In this document: positions 1 through 12,416 of the stretch, in pieces
How positions within the stretch are numbered: the stretch's first letter is position 1
Layout of the letters: each line of letters starts with the position of its first letter
NCBI RefSeq assembly: GCF_015706575.1
Contig: NW_024037058.1
Coordinates: forward strand, 12,669,547-12,733,546
From: Patiria miniata
Lineage: Eukaryota > Echinodermata > Asteroidea > Valvatida > Asterinidae
Length of the DNA stretch: 64,000 nt
Reading direction: 5' to 3'
Notes under the pieces: generated by a model
Database searches by the model: none
What the model was told of the DNA's origin: nothing
What the model saw: the letters and a program-made list of their open reading frames with translations, nothing else
Made by a program: the position numbers and the translations under genes

Positions 1-194
1 TTGAACGGAAACGACGACATAATTAAACTTCGTCAACCTTTGCTTTTTTTACCGTCTGCGTGCTTGCATGCCACGTTCAAGCACAGTTCAAAAGGAAGTG
101 TAATCCAATTTTTAAAAAGGCCCATAATTCTCAAGATTGTTTGGAATTCATATTTATTAAATATGCTGTTCTGTGTCTACTTTGTATCCTGCAG

Positions 195-2396
195 GCGAAT
201 CTCACGTCTTCCGGTAGCTCTCTATCCCGCCAGCTGGCCTCCGTGCAGCGCAACATTCAAGAGATCAAAGATGACGACGACGACGGTGAAGAAGCCGACT
301 CAGAGTATGAATCTGAGGACGAGCAGAAAATTGGCAGCACCAGGGACGCTTTGGACACAGAGGATGACGTCAACAAGATGAGCGACCTGGAAAAAGACTA
401 CAGCGAGCCCAAAATCAAAAGGTCAGTGTCCACCTCCAGCCGAAGTAAGAAATCCAAGACGGCTGCGCGGGACCCTAACCCCAACGAGGTTGGGCATGAT
501 GGCAGCCAGGCACGACATGGCAGGTCCAACAGCCGCCAGGAGTCCGTCGAGTCGTATCAAGACTCTGATAGCGAGTGCAGCCAATGTCTGTGCTGTAACT
601 CCATGGCCTCATACAGCAGCACTCCCTGGAGGTATATCAGCCGAGGAGAAGGGTCCACCATGGACGAGGACAGCGACAGCTCCGAGTACTTCACAGACGA
701 TTCTGAGTACTCCACCACGACCTCCAACATGCCCGCCGTAGATATCCACAAACGTCTCAGCCCTTTTTATTGCCCGAGCGACCATGGGGAATCGGGCTCG
801 CACGGTGCCAACGAGGAGGGGAGATTTGATGATGCCGATCAAGAGCAGGTTGTGGATCATCGAATGAGCCCACTGGGTTGCGAAAGTCCTCGCAAATGTA
901 GCTCGCAACCAGAACTGTCTAGCATGGCCGGCAAATCTGATAAAATGGCTGTTGAAACCGACAAGCCTCAATCTGAAGAGAAAGCAGGCGAGACAGTGGA
1001 GACCCAGGAGGGGGAGGAAAAGGCACCCAAAGCATCCTCCCTGATAGGGATTTTCAAGGCGCAGGAGTCGAAGGCTAAGCAGGAGGAGATGGCATCCGTG
1101 GCCAAGGCCAAACGTGTTGAGGAGCTTCGCCGCAAGAACTCTGACATCCGTCTCAAGAATGAGCAGAAACGGAGAGCCGAGATGGAAGAAAAGCTGAAGA
1201 ATAAACCTAACGTGGACACGGACTCGCCAAAATCATCTCCTCTCGTTTCTGAGATTGAGGACGGTGAAAAGGTGAACATTAAAGACAGAATTAGCTGTTT
1301 CGAAGGTCAAAAGAAAACCAAAGATGAAGAGGACACCGATAAGGATGGACTGAAGAACTCTAAAAAGTCACCGAATGTCGAAAAAGGGACTAATACGGAA
1401 CAAGATTCCATGCAGCAAATGCCCGACGTGATACCGGGTGTCACAGATGAAAAACTGAGTCAAGAGGAACCTACAAAAACCCAAGGTGATCACGACCAAC
1501 ACAAGTCTCATAAATCTAAGCACAAGATTGCCAAAACTACAATTGAGATCCCTGTATCTTGCCTACCTGAGGAAATAATTCATCCAGAGCCTGGGATGCC
1601 TTCTGACCATCCGACCATGATGACCTTCCAGGTACAGCCGGGAGATGTTGAAGCTATGAGTGGCCCTATCCTTGTATCCCGAAGTCCTAAGCCGAAGAGA
1701 AGGATGTCTAAGACTATTGTTAGGTTATCGTCAACTGATGCCTCTCCGTCCAGCATGTCCGAGTCGACATTAGTAGCGGACACCGACAAGGTCCGTATGG
1801 GTGCCAAAAAGCCGTCCGGTCATTCTCACAGCGTCTGCCCCCACTGCCAGAAGAAGAATAAACCAGGAGAGTCCAAGAGAGTCGTGAAAGTCCTCCAACT
1901 CCAGCCGGTACCGGAGAGTCCTCAGTTGTCGCCAGTGTCCACCATGGTTGGGGATTCTGCGCATGTCTTCCAGCAGCCAGGTGGTCGCATCATCAAGATG
2001 ATACCGAGTAAGACACCCAATGTGGTCCAGAGGCAGGAGTCCAGCAAGGACGGGGTTGTCTTCCGATTCAACATGGGGATGCCGGAGAATGCGCCTCTAC
2101 AAGTCGGTGATTACATCCGCATCCCGATACAACCTCAGCAGCAATACCCACCAACGCAGGTCCGGCACGTCCAGCAAGGTAGCAGCGGAGGTCTGGTCAT
2201 CCGCACAGAAGGGCAGCCCAGACGGCAAAGGGAGGTGATCACCTTCCGTCAGTCTTCTTCCCGGCCCAGTGCCGGTAATATCAGAGTCCAGCAGAGACAG
2301 AGTCCCACGTCAGGCGTGACAGTCCACACAAGCCAGCCCGGAGTCAGGGTGATGCCTAGCGAAGGGGGAGGCGTGAAGCTTGTGTTTGGCTCTTGA
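195..2396 (+). CDS. Terminal coding exon of an uncharacterised acidic, Ser-rich, low-complexity protein
   Basis: The exon begins after a pyrimidine-rich stretch ending in TGCAG at 190-194 and stays open in phase 0 for 733 codons to TGA at 2394-2396. I do not recognise the protein. In order, it shows an acidic run (DDDDDGEEADSEYESEDE) near the start, Ser/Arg-rich segments, a small Cys cluster (ECSQCLCC, about nt 570-600), a Lys/Glu/Arg-rich stretch likely to be helical or coiled coil (about nt 1025-1215), a KDRISCFEG motif, a CPHC pair at 1836-1847 in a basic context, and a Gln/Arg/Pro-rich tail ending VKLVFGS. No membrane segment or catalytic motif is visible, so a scaffold, cytoskeletal or nuclear role is only a guess. 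The codons look like real coding sequence over 2.2 kb with no break. Upstream exons are outside the window. The gene is tail-to-tail with the esterase. Confidence 0.8.
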   Translation, partial: ANLTSSGSSLSRQLASVQRNIQEIKDDDDDGEEADSEYESEDEQKIGSTRDALDTEDDVNKMSDLEKDYSEPKIKRSVSTSSRSKKSKTAARDPNPNEVGHDGSQARHGRSNSRQESVESYQDSDSECSQCLCCNSMASYSSTPWRYISRGEGSTMDEDSDSSEYFTDDSEYSTTTSNMPAVDIHKRLSPFYCPSDHGESGSHGANEEGRFDDADQEQVVDHRMSPLGCESPRKCSSQPELSSMAGKSDKMAVETDKPQSEEKAGETVETQEGEEKAPKASSLIGIFKAQESKAKQEEMASVAKAKRVEELRRKNSDIRLKNEQKRRAEMEEKLKNKPNVDTDSPKSSPLVSEIEDGEKVNIKDRISCFEGQKKTKDEEDTDKDGLKNSKKSPNVEKGTNTEQDSMQQMPDVIPGVTDEKLSQEEPTKTQGDHDQHKSHKSKHKIAKTTIEIPVSCLPEEIIHPEPGMPSDHPTMMTFQVQPGDVEAMSGPILVSRSPKPKRRMSKTIVRLSSTDASPSSMSESTLVADTDKVRMGAKKPSGHSHSVCPHCQKKNKPGESKRVVKVLQLQPVPESPQLSPVSTMVGDSAHVFQQPGGRIIKMIPSKTPNVVQRQESSKDGVVFRFNMGMPENAPLQVGDYIRIPIQPQQQYPPTQVRHVQQGSSGGLVIRTEGQPRRQREVITFRQSSSRPSAGNIRVQQRQSPTSGVTVHTSQPGVRVMPSEGGGVKLVFGS

Positions 2397-3352
2397 CTGT
2401 CATCGAGATGATCGAACAATACTGTTCTCTGATGGTGAACGTCCTATGGGCTTGAAAAGGCTACAAATTGGTCAGTAGTCGTGTTCTCTCCGTAAACAAT
2501 ATTCATGTGAAAGTAAACTTACTGTTCGAGAAAGGAACACAATGCGTGCATTGTCAGCAGCGAGGTATTTCAGCCACAGACGTTGTGTCCACATTCTAAA
2601 TCATTTTGAACTTAAAAGAAGCACAAAAGCAATTATATAAAATGGTGGGTCAGTGAAGACCCATTAAGGGCCTGAGGGACGAGGTGATTCATAGCCATGC
2701 AAGGCTGTCGGGGACGTTTGTTACTAACCAACTAACCAACGAACCCTTACTAACGGAGAGACACGACCATTTGTTGAGCTGCTCAGCCGCAGCTAAAAAC
2801 CTTGAAGGATATTTAATCAGATGATGTTATGTTAGACAGAATATAAACGCACACTGAGCTTTCAACTGAACAGTGGTTGTCCAGAAACACCATCACGAGT
2901 TGAACGATACCACGCGCATGTGCCGAACCCGAGACAACTTGTAGTCGAGTTTAATTTAGTGAAGCTCATGAATATCATGACTTGCGGTAATATTCTCATC
3001 GATCGTAAACGAAAGAGAAGAAATCTAGTTTTCGCAAGAGATTTTTGTAAATTTGTGTAAATAAGGTGAAGAGTGTCTTTCAAGTTTGAATTTGGGAAAA
3101 AAAGAATTCCACGGTTTTGGTATGAATAATGTTCGCAATTCGCAGTAGTTATAGTCAGCTTGGTAAGTTCGGTAGAATAGTGCAGGTTTTTTTTCAAGTA
3201 AAATATTTCTTGCTTTTGGAAGACGTTGGCCAATGAAATGCCATCAGGCTAGAACCCTCCTCGAAGGATATAAATAACCCATGGGATGTGTTCGCGTATC
3301 GTGTGCCATAAATTAGAGGTCATACATTGCAAATAAAAATAAGTGAAAAAGT
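2397..3352 (+). other. Probable 3' untranslated region of the first gene
   Basis: This AT-rich sequence follows the stop codon and has no supported ORF. The first good polyadenylation hexamer is at 3332-3337. The UTR end is inferred from that hexamer only. Confidence 0.4.
3332..3337 (+). terminator. Candidate AATAAA polyadenylation signal
   Basis: AATAAA lies about 935 bases after the stop codon of the first gene, on the same strand. Such hexamers occur by chance in AT-rich DNA, so only position supports the call. Confidence 0.3.
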
Positions 3353-3592
3353 AACACGTAGTTGCTTTTTATACATTTCTGACGGATATATGATGCAGAT
3401 TAAAGGCCGGTGTAGCGTAAATATCTGACTCCATGAAATGTGGAATCATTGGTAGTATTGCGCATGCGTAAGTACGAGAATATGCTATTTTTGGATCACA
3501 TACGGGAGAGTGACCTGTCACGTAGGAGGGATTAACCAATAATAGGGAAAAGGGGTCCGATTTTCACAGGAGTCAGATTTTCATATGACACC

Positions 3593-3761
3593 GGCTCATA
3601 CTTCATGCGAACGCGAACGCGATGCGAATTTGACGTTAGGAAGCATTCGCTGCGAAATTCGCCTGAGTTGAAATGTGTTCAACTCTTGCAAATTCGCAGC
3701 GCGAAAAGTTAACCTGACGTCACAAATTCGCGTTCGCTTTCGTGCCGATTATGAACCAGCC
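3593..3761. repeat. Small foldback element
   Basis: The left arm (GGCTCATA..GCGAACGCGAA) and right arm (..TTCGCGTTCGCTTTCG..ATGAACCAGCC) are inverted, imperfect copies. The interior also has inverted GAATTTG/CAAATTC words. This is a MITE-like element of unknown family. Confidence 0.5.
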
Positions 3762-4539
3762 TCATCTCTACGTCCACAGTTTTCTTATTCTCAAACGCTC
3801 ATTCAGTGGACAAAGCAAGAGTAAACGTTTGTTTTTAAATACGTAATTATGCCAACTGTTTTCACTCGGTCTTGTAACAGATTTTGGTCTCAAAGCCATT
3901 TTGTTTTTACAAATCTACCAAATCAGATTTTAATGCAGAAAACAAAATCGTTCAGAGATGAAGTTTATTCTTGTACTGTTTCCTCACGACACCATGATCC
4001 ACACGATATCAATTTTCCTCGCTTGAGACAATACATGCGGTGACATTTGGAAAGCTAATGATCACATACCACAGCCGAAGTGCCTATAGATGCATGTAGT
4101 TCCATGATATGTGGACGTACGAACCCTTGCCTTAGCCGTATGAGTGACGTGATTGCGTGTCCACCTGGCAGGCCAGGTAGAGAGTTAATGTCAGATATGA
4201 CGTGTTAATTTGTGTCGCATTCCAGTGTGAGTGGGAAGGCATTTACTTGTGGTTTCAAAATCTGTGTTTAAGTTTCACAACAAAACAATGGCACTATGCA
4301 ACTTCTGTAATGTGTGTTCTTAATCACAAAGGTCAGATTGAAATGTACTGATATTGTAATTCGGTTTTTGAAGGTTGCTTTTCGAAAGTATTTTTCAATA
4401 TGCATTTGGCAGAAAAAGTGTGCAGAGTTCATTGTGTGTTTATGTTAGTTAAAGCATCAGGAAATATTCAGGACTTGTGCACACAGTTGCAATGCTTCTT
4501 GCCTTAAACTTTTCTGGCTAAACACGTCACCAATAGTAC

Positions 4540-4830
4540 GGCAGATAGGTGATGGGATTGTGCCTTTGATGATACAAGCATGGTATTTGGCACACAGTCA
4601 GAGTATGTCATGAGATAGATATTTGGCTATGTAGGCCATTGCAGATTTGCCCTTTGAAAAAAAATATAGGTAGAATAACAAGCAATGGCAGCCATTTTGA
4701 ACATTTTGAAAATTGCTTGTTGTATGTCCCTATAGCTAAATATCTTTCTCATGACATTCTGACTGTGAGCCAAATGCCATGCTTGTATCATCAAAGGCAC
4801 AATTCCCCTACATATTTCCCCTATCTGCCC
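4540..4830. repeat. Foldback element with arms of about 100 bp
   Basis: Left-arm words such as GCAGATAGG, TTGTGCCTTTGATGATACAA and CATGAGA recur in reverse complement at 4715-4830. The spacer of about 70-80 bases includes a poly-A-rich stretch. No clear target-site duplication was found. Confidence 0.6.
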
Positions 4831-6132
4831 CACTACAAAGACTGACACTGAATATATTTTGATCAGTCTTATTTGTGAGACATCCTTGAATATTACTATG
4901 AAATTCTGGAAAGAATGATGCAACGTCATTTTTTAATTGACCGTCACTTTGTGAGGATACCAGAGAGGAAGAAGAAACCAGTTGCCATATTTGCATGAAA
5001 CTTTTTGAATATTTTTATAAGCTTATTTGATTGTTAAAAACGTTTTTCCGAATAATATATAATACGTACATTTAAATACGTGTACGTAAATATAAATACG
5101 TGTACGTTAATATAAACATGTATTTTTCATCGGATTGTTTCATATATTTGCAAAAAATGACTTTTTCCATTCATTTTAATTAACAGGAACGAGTCTGGGG
5201 CGATAAAAAAAAAAGAAGTGAGCGTTGGTGTTAAAACAATTATTAAACACAATTTTTTCCGGTCAGACATGCATCAGCTAAAAAAAAATCTACAGGCTTA
5301 TTTTTATTTTTTTTTTTGGTTGATTTTTTTTGTTTAAATATAAGTTGGTAGGCCTAAGCAATATCAGCATGGTAGTTAAAATGCTTCACATGCAAGGAGA
5401 GGGGGCGTGCACCACGCCCCTTTACCACTTCTCTCTGGACCCGTTCCTGGTATAGTGTAAGTACAAAATGTATGCAAGTTTTGCGAGGCTGTAAGGCACG
5501 ATTTGTAATTCAATACATTTATGTAGTATATTGTTATTTTACAATTTCTGACCGCAGACATACAGGCATTCGGCCCAAGGCTTATTATGGTAATTATGCT
5601 ATGTACCAGACCAAAACTGAGGGACTGGAGTAACTCTAGAAGGCATGTACAACCCCCTGGAGTGCCTGAGACGATTTATTGACATGATCAAAACCGACAG
5701 CCATTTTGTCATCCTTATATTAGAGATCTTGGTTGCGATAACCTTCACAATTATTCCAGAGTTACCGTGAATTTCCATATTATTTATGTGCACAACAGAA
5801 TTGTAAACAGGACTTGGAGTTGAAACCTTTGTTTACTAGTTTCGGAAAAGCTTCTTTAGACAATACTCTACTTACGCATAGCTGACAGACGGACGAGGCT
5901 GGTGTTCTGGTCACTTTTTTTGTTTTTTTTTGAAGTAACTGCAGCTCATGCAAGGAATATTGTTTTCCATAAAAAAGCCAAATTTGTAAAATGTGCTGTA
6001 TTTAAATGAAATCCCTCCCTTATTGCAGTCGGTTCACTGTAAATGTTACGGACACTGTAGATTCTATGCTGTGAATTACAAAATGTACTTAGTGCGTAAA
6101 CGTGTGCTTGGCCGGTTTAAAACACTTTGTTT

Positions 6133-6208
6133 AAGACTGGTAGGCGTCTGGATGCTGATAATTACCCGAGCCGATGTAATTATCAGCATCCAGACTCCAA
6201 CCGGTCTT
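6133..6208. repeat. Hairpin with perfect 19-bp inner arms
   Basis: 6146-6164 (GTCTGGATGCTGATAATTA) and 6177-6195 are exact inverted copies separated by 12 bases. The arms extend imperfectly to 6133 and 6208 through AAGACTGG and CCGGTCTT. It is probably a MITE remnant, not a gene. Confidence 0.6.
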
Positions 6209-7657
6209 GTTTGATACCGGTCAAGTACATATTTATTCCCATACGTTTTCGGTCAAAAAGTCAAAACAAGGAAACAATTATAAATTTCCAACGATTTTGT
6301 TCAACAATTTTACTTCATGTTTTCCGAAACACCCCTATTCCTATTATGGTATGTCCCTCTACAACTTATTGCCTTATATGGAGATTGGCGCGCGCGTCGC
6401 GCGTACTGCCCGATGTGGCGCTGAACACAGCTGTGCCGGTGTAGGCCTAGTGTGAATTTTGGACTATGAAATACTGACTCACTGGTAGTATTGCGCATGC
6501 CTATGTGTGATGATTGTCAACGTTTAACCAATGAAACGGTAAAAAGCACCGGATTTTATAGGAGTCCAAATTTCATGTGACACTTTAGAAAAGTGTTCAA
6601 GATCAGCCAGCCGCCAGCCGGTCTTTATCAGCCGTTTAAAACCGGCCACGTGACGGGCTCTCGACCAATAGGAATGGGTAAACTGTCTTAGGTATTTAAG
6701 AATCTAAATTCAAACCCAGTGCCTATTTGATGTATACTTTTACTAAATGCATGTATATCACAAAGACTGCCTTGTTATATCACTTATTGTATCATTTGTT
6801 ACTTTTTGCTACATTTTTACGTGATTTATTTTACACAAAAAATGTAATAAATTGTTTTGCCTTATTATTTTGTCACAGTCTTTGTTAATTTATTTACAAT
6901 TACTTTTATATAGCTGTAGTCGTATTTTTTCCCGCTGAAAGAAAAAAAGTTGAATAATAATTTTTGGAAGCTCAAAAAGTTTTCTGTCTCCCCCCCCCCA
7001 TCAAAAAAGGTTACGCCCCTCGATAATAAAAACTTATGGGCCTAGTCGCCAAACAACGGACAACTCAATTTATTCTTTCATAGGGCAAGGATGGTTTTCT
7101 TTAAATAAATGCCATAAATCTCGGTTTCAAAATGTGAAGGTCAGAAAACCCATAAACTGATAAAGATGGAGTGTCAAACCTTCTCGAGACATATGTCTTT
7201 CAGCTTGTAAAGAGTGTGCATATTAGACCGATGGTATACACTTAAAGGCCAACTACCGTATAAGTCCATCAGCCGTCAGTGATTTAAGTACCAGAGCTGT
7301 TGTGTTATCGGCCGAGGGTCGTGGAGAACCGATGTCTCCGTGTGATTGGGCGAGCCAGCCTCGGCGCGGGGCGTGGGTTGGATGCCGAGCATAGCTGCCG
7401 CAGCATAGCTGCCGCAGGAACGCGCGCTCTTTGTATAATGAGATGCTGGCAAGAATCCAGAAGACGAGATTTGTCGCTGGATGATGATCTCCAGCATGTT
7501 AAATAAACACTATAATAGCATGATGAAGGAGGAAAAAATAGAGGCAAAAAGCTGTCGTATATAATGGAAAGCTCAAATGTGGCTGTGGAGACATTCACGC
7601 TGTGAATAGCAGTGTGATGATGTCTGGACTCACTCAGAAGTTTTTTAAGCTTTGAAC

Positions 7658-7795
7658 GGGGTCCGCTCATAAAGTCCGACGCCTCATAGCTCCGACGCCT
7701 CATAAGTCTGAATCAGCGATTGTCCATTGTCGTCCGAAATGTCAGACTTATGAGGCGTCGGACATATGAGGCGTCGGACTTATGATACGGACCCC
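7658..7795. repeat. 138-bp inverted-repeat element with GGGGTCCG ends
   Basis: The ends are GGGGTCCG and CGGACCCC. Each arm carries two copies of a CCGACGCCTCATA word, so the arms are themselves internally repeated. The flanks TTTGAAC (7651-7657) and TTTAAAC (7796-7802) differ by one base and could be a short target duplication. Confidence 0.6.
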
Positions 7796-8107
7796 TTTAA
7801 ACAAGCATGTAAAAATTAGAGATGCTAAAATCTAGCTGTTGCCTTGGTGACGATATCAGACTGAAAATAATATATTACATCCACAAGAAAGATTTCAAAC
7901 ATTTAATAAAAAGAAGTTTATATAGGTGTCGAGAGAAAAAGCAGTGATTTTATTGATATTTTATGTTTCTGTTTTTGTGTTTTGCTTCGTTTTGTTGAGG
8001 TTTTTAAAACATTTTTAAGGCTCATCAATATTTTATCGAGATATTTAAATCGTCAAACCTGAATGCACCCACGCGCGTTTTAAAACTGAACTGAACTGGC
8101 GTTAACG

Positions 8108-8485
8108 ATAAGCCAGTTCGGTATTCCAACTGCGCATGTGCACATCAAGATTTGATGATTTTTTTTCTTTCGGGCTAAACATTTAATCGTATGCGTGCAA
8201 AAGCATAGCGGGGTACCAGCACAATTTAAGAGATCGTCGTGTTCTGAAGAAACATTTTGCAAAAAACGTTTGGACAGCGAAGTGTTTTAGGTGGCTTGTG
8301 TGTCCAAACTTCTGTGCGAACGAAAGTTTCCATCTCTTTTCGATTGCACGAAAAATTACACAGAATGCAGATTTGGTTACCACGTCCCCCATTGCCCTGT
8401 GTGCATTTATCTGCCACGTTTATCCCGAAAACATTGTCGAATCTTGTTGTGCACCAAACTATTTTGGAATACCGAACTGGCTTAT
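8108..8485. repeat. MITE with CCAGTTCGGTATTCCAA inverted ends
   Basis: ATAAGCCAGTTCGGTATTCC at the left matches the reverse complement of the right end, TTGGAATACCGAACTGGC (8464-8481) followed by TTAT. A related copy is at 57432-57661 and a one-ended fragment ends near 50315 (GAGATATCGAACTGGC). It is a non-autonomous DNA element. Confidence 0.6.
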
Positions 8486-9333
8486 TGGCAAAAACGAAAA
8501 AGACGTCCGATCCATGGTTAAGTTAAAAACAAATAGATAAAATAAAAGGTGTTTCGTAATGTACGGATATCTTAACAAAATATTGCAAATAAACACTCAA
8601 CATATTTATTCACTCCTATTTTATTGCAAAATGTTAATTTAAAAGCAAACAATAGTAAAAGAACTTGACACTCAAGATAGATTTTTTCTTCAAGCTGCCA
8701 CTGGAAACTCATTGTAACTGTAACAGCACACAAAATAATAACAACTGCAATCAACAATTAAAAAAAAAAATCTATATGGCAGAAATAAACGTTTTGTTCC
8801 GTGGAGCCAAACCTGAAATCCAGTTCAAATCCTATTTGATATACAATATATTATACAAAGTAAATTCTAAGTCACATTCACAATTTCTTCCTATATTACA
8901 AGCTGATAACCGCTTAAAGATGCATTCCCCTTGCTATTAAAAATATATTATTTTTACCAATTGCTTTTTTTCCTAGCCATATAAAAGTTATTCACTTTTG
9001 AATGAGACACTGAGGAGAAAAAACAATCCACCGACTTTGAGTCATTGAATTATTTCTTCACAAAATTTGAATTATTGGCAGCAATAAATTGTTCGGCTCT
9101 CGTAGTCGGGGGGGGGGGGTAAATTGTGTGCACAAAATTAATCCCTTTTAGCTTTGGAGGGTTGCAGATGCCCAAAATCGGAATACATTATTTCTTTTTG
9201 TAAAAACAAAACATACAAAGTGAATATCCGTTCGGAGAAAATCCTTTTTGAAGAGCATGGGGTATACATCTTTAATGTAATGTCTAACTGTAGCCCAAGA
9301 AGAAGTACACTTTGCGTGGGGATGTTGTATATA

Positions 9334-10008
9334 CACTGTGGTTCAAAATAAAGGAAATCCATTTTGACAGCAATTTTCACCTACTTATCATTAACTATAT
9401 CGTAAACTAGTTTCACTTGTTTCTTCACATAGTCTTCCCATAGTAGTTTAAGTCGCAAGAATAGTGAAATTGTGCTAATTTGAATACAAGTCACCAAGAT
9501 CAGTCTTGTCCATGTGTTATTCTATGTAAATTTGACATGTTTTTGTTGTTCACAAAAATTAGAAACCTTGCCAACAAAATGTTTTGACCTGGTAACTTTT
9601 ATTATTGAGGCTGTCCGATTATTCATGTCAGTGTTAAGATCATCTACCCAAGGAGCTGTAGGCTTAAGTTGCATAACACGACAGAACAATCAAAAAGGAG
9701 TAGAACTAACAATCCTGGTTTGAAGCGTGCTAATATTTTGTCATCAAATCAAGCTCCGATAGCTATAAGCTCAGTCTAGCGGATGGAATGTATACCTCTG
9801 TGGACAAACAGGTTTCGCACATGAAATGATCAAACTACCACAGCTCAGAGACAAAATATGCAATTGCAACGATGAATTCGTTGCTTACATACATGCCTAA
9901 AGACCCGTACTTTAATATAGCTACTAGGCCTAATCAAATTTAAAATAGTTTTTAAAATAGGTAAAAATTGCTGTCAAAAGTGGATTTCCTTTAGTTCGAA
10001 CCACCCTG
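9334..10008. mobile_element. Mariner/Tc1-like MITE flanked by TA
   Basis: The left end (CACTGTGGTTC..AAAGGAAATCC) and right end (GGATTTCCTTT..GTTCGAACCACCCTG) are inverted over about 45 bp with few differences, and both are bordered by TA. TA duplication and a CAGGGTGGTTC-like end fit the Tc1/mariner superfamily. No transposase ORF is present. Confidence 0.6.
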
Positions 10009-11513
10009 TATAACAATCTATCAATTCTTGCGCGTGCGCGATATTATAACCCGGTTTTACAGCAATAAAACTACAATCTTGAATACTTTTCTTGAAATCA
10101 ATCAGCAGCATGCAAATTCCTAGAAAGTCCCTTTAAAATTGGCACAAAAAGAGGAAAAGATTTCAACCCCGATTTAATAGTCATCATTGTGCACTTATTA
10201 TAACTTATAGACAATGTCCTTATGGGAATCCAAAGTAAATTGCACTTGCATAGCTTACACTTGCCGCGAGAAGTAAACTTATCATTGCCATGTTTCAACA
10301 CTAAAAAAATAAAGTATGATACAAAATATCAGTTATGACTCTGTATATCGTTCAGTTAAAATGGAGGTGATTTCCCCCATAATATCATTGCGCTAACTGT
10401 GCCACAGCCACAAAATAAGCAGCAAAATGAACCAAGCAAAGATTATTCACTTGGAAACTTTTGGACTAAAGTTACACCAAAACGGTGGAATGTTATAAGT
10501 CAGCCTGCAATATTTGACAACTGACAGATCAACTGAGTGGAGATTACGGTAAAAATGATCTCTTGTATTTTGTACTTTGTCTTTGAGCAATATACTCCAG
10601 TTATCGTTCTGCAAAAATTTCATACTCTACATTGTACTGTAGTAGAGTCAGTTTTCTACTGTTCACAATCATGTACAAGTGCAGGAAATGATGATGTTAA
10701 CAATCATGTATCATGTCTACCTCTGAATACCCGCCTATAGCCACGATGGGAGCATGAACATAATTGCCAGGAGCTTCAAAAACAATCCGAACAATGTCAT
10801 CTCTGTATTTCGAAATTTTCAATCGGTCATAGAGGTCAGAAATGTGTATTGGTGCCAAACTGCCGGCCAAGTATTTCAGCTATGAATACAGAATGCAATT
10901 GGTAAAGTACATGTATACATCTCTCACATAAATAAATCTGAATACACATATTGAATACGATGTGCATAATAATCAAGTGGGGATTTTGGGCACTCGGGTA
11001 TTGTTTACCACTGAGTGCATGAAAGGTAGATGTTGTGACTTGGAGAATGAAAGGGAAAAACAGTATATGTGTTGAGAATTAAAATAAGAGGCCTCCTGTG
11101 TGCAATGTATTAACACGGTTTGCTGATAATTGAACGGCATAATGCAACCCATGTGGTCTGAGAGTTCGATAAATAAATTATTAAAAGGTGGTCCAATTAC
11201 TTCTGAGGAAATGTCAGACAACAATCTGGTTTCCGAAACTTCCTTCAATGTATACAGATGTAACAAATTTTCAACAAACATGATTAAGTACATGTATGGT
11301 CCATTGTACATCTCTCATACATACATGTACATGTATTGTACAAAATAAACATGCCAGTACAAAAAAGTAATATTTCGCACACTTTACTTTGTGCTTAGAA
11401 AAATACTGTTTGATATTTCTTCAAAATTCCGTGTGAATAAATTAAGTTAAAAACTTCTTCATCGAAAATTTAAGTTCAGTTCGAAGATTCTAGGTTTCCA
11501 ATGTTTCATCCAG
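10009..11513. other. Intergenic stretch with no recognised feature
   Basis: AT-rich DNA with no supported exon or repeat structure. Scattered TACATGTA words occur at 10910-11340. Confidence 0.4.
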
Positions 11514-11517
11514 TTAA

Positions 11518-12031
11518 AGGGAATATACATCATTTGCTTTTGCTGTAATTTTCAATAATGGATGGAATTGGGGGGTTGGAAATATATAGCAAATATAGTT
11601 ACACTGACTTTTTTGAGGTTTTGGGTTCGAAAATGCTATAAAAACCAAAAAAAACGATCATTTTCCTGTAGTCTGGTTCCCTGACTCCATATAAGAAGAA
11701 ACAGAGCAGTTTACATACATTGGGGAATTGTAAGGTCAGGGAACCAGTCTAGCTGGCTCGTACCCGTTCATAGGTTTGTAATCGATTGCAAACAAGTGCG
11801 ATGGTCAATTGGGGCCAGTATTTGAAAAAAAGCCAGTTGTTTCCAACGCTGATCGGCCGATCAGCGTTGGAAATTGATACAAAAATACCACTTTTCTTGA
11901 AAATGACAGTATACCAGGTGCCATGATTTTACAGGATGCTTTACACTGTCATTCACTAACAGTCCAGCAAGGTATTTCAAAATGATTTGGTAGTTTTATT
12001 TTTTGATGTTTGCAAATGTTGTATTTTCCCT
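11518..12031 (+). mobile_element. TTAA-flanked MITE, full-length copy A
   Basis: The element starts AGGGAATATACATCATTTGC after TTAA at 11514-11517 and ends in the inverted counterpart before TTAA at 12032-12035. Inside are a second inverted pair (GTCTGGTTCCCTGAC / AGGGAACCAGTC) and a perfect 28-bp palindrome around CGGCCG at about 11849-11876. Other copies lie at 14676, 24175-25443 (interrupted), 32004, 34306 (fragment) and 60374. TTAA duplication is known for piggyBac and Kolobok transposons; which one applies cannot be decided by eye. Confidence 0.75.
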
Positions 12032-12412
12032 TTAAGAATGGTTGAATACAAAAGTGTGGGCACACATTTCATATGCATGTACTTTCAGAAACTTTATTTG
12101 TACAGGGCTGGTGCCATTGAAGTATGTACATGTACCTGAACGATGTGCTTGTGTATGTGCGTATGTACATGTACATGTACACGTAAACAGTTAGAACATG
12201 GTGTGAGCAGGAATGTTCTTCGCTGGGTTCAAATATTTCACATTCCTCCCATTTGTCTGTTATGATGCATTTTCCTGTTGTCCAAATTCCTGAAGGAAAT
12301 TACAATCCGGTCAAATGGGGGAAAACACACCCGCTATTTAAAGGGGGATACATTGTCAAGAAAAACAAATAATTATCAATACTGATGAAGTCTTATTAAA
12401 TAATGATAATAA
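12032..12412. other. Intergenic sequence rich in TACATGTA words
   Basis: Runs of ACATGTAC occur at 12123-12185. No gene is seen. Confidence 0.3.
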
Positions 12413-12416
12413 TTGT

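Larger units (their letters stand above)
3353..8107. other. Intergenic DNA with small inverted repeats
   Basis: No gene is supported here. Besides the foldbacks listed separately, a degenerate dispersed repeat occurs twice, at about 3415-3590 and 6430-6590. Both copies contain a word like GGTAGTATTGCGCATGC followed by 'accaat..aaaagg..ccggatttt' type sequence. 7390-7417 is an exact tandem pair of a 14-bp unit (GCATAGCTGCCGCA). Confidence 0.4.
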
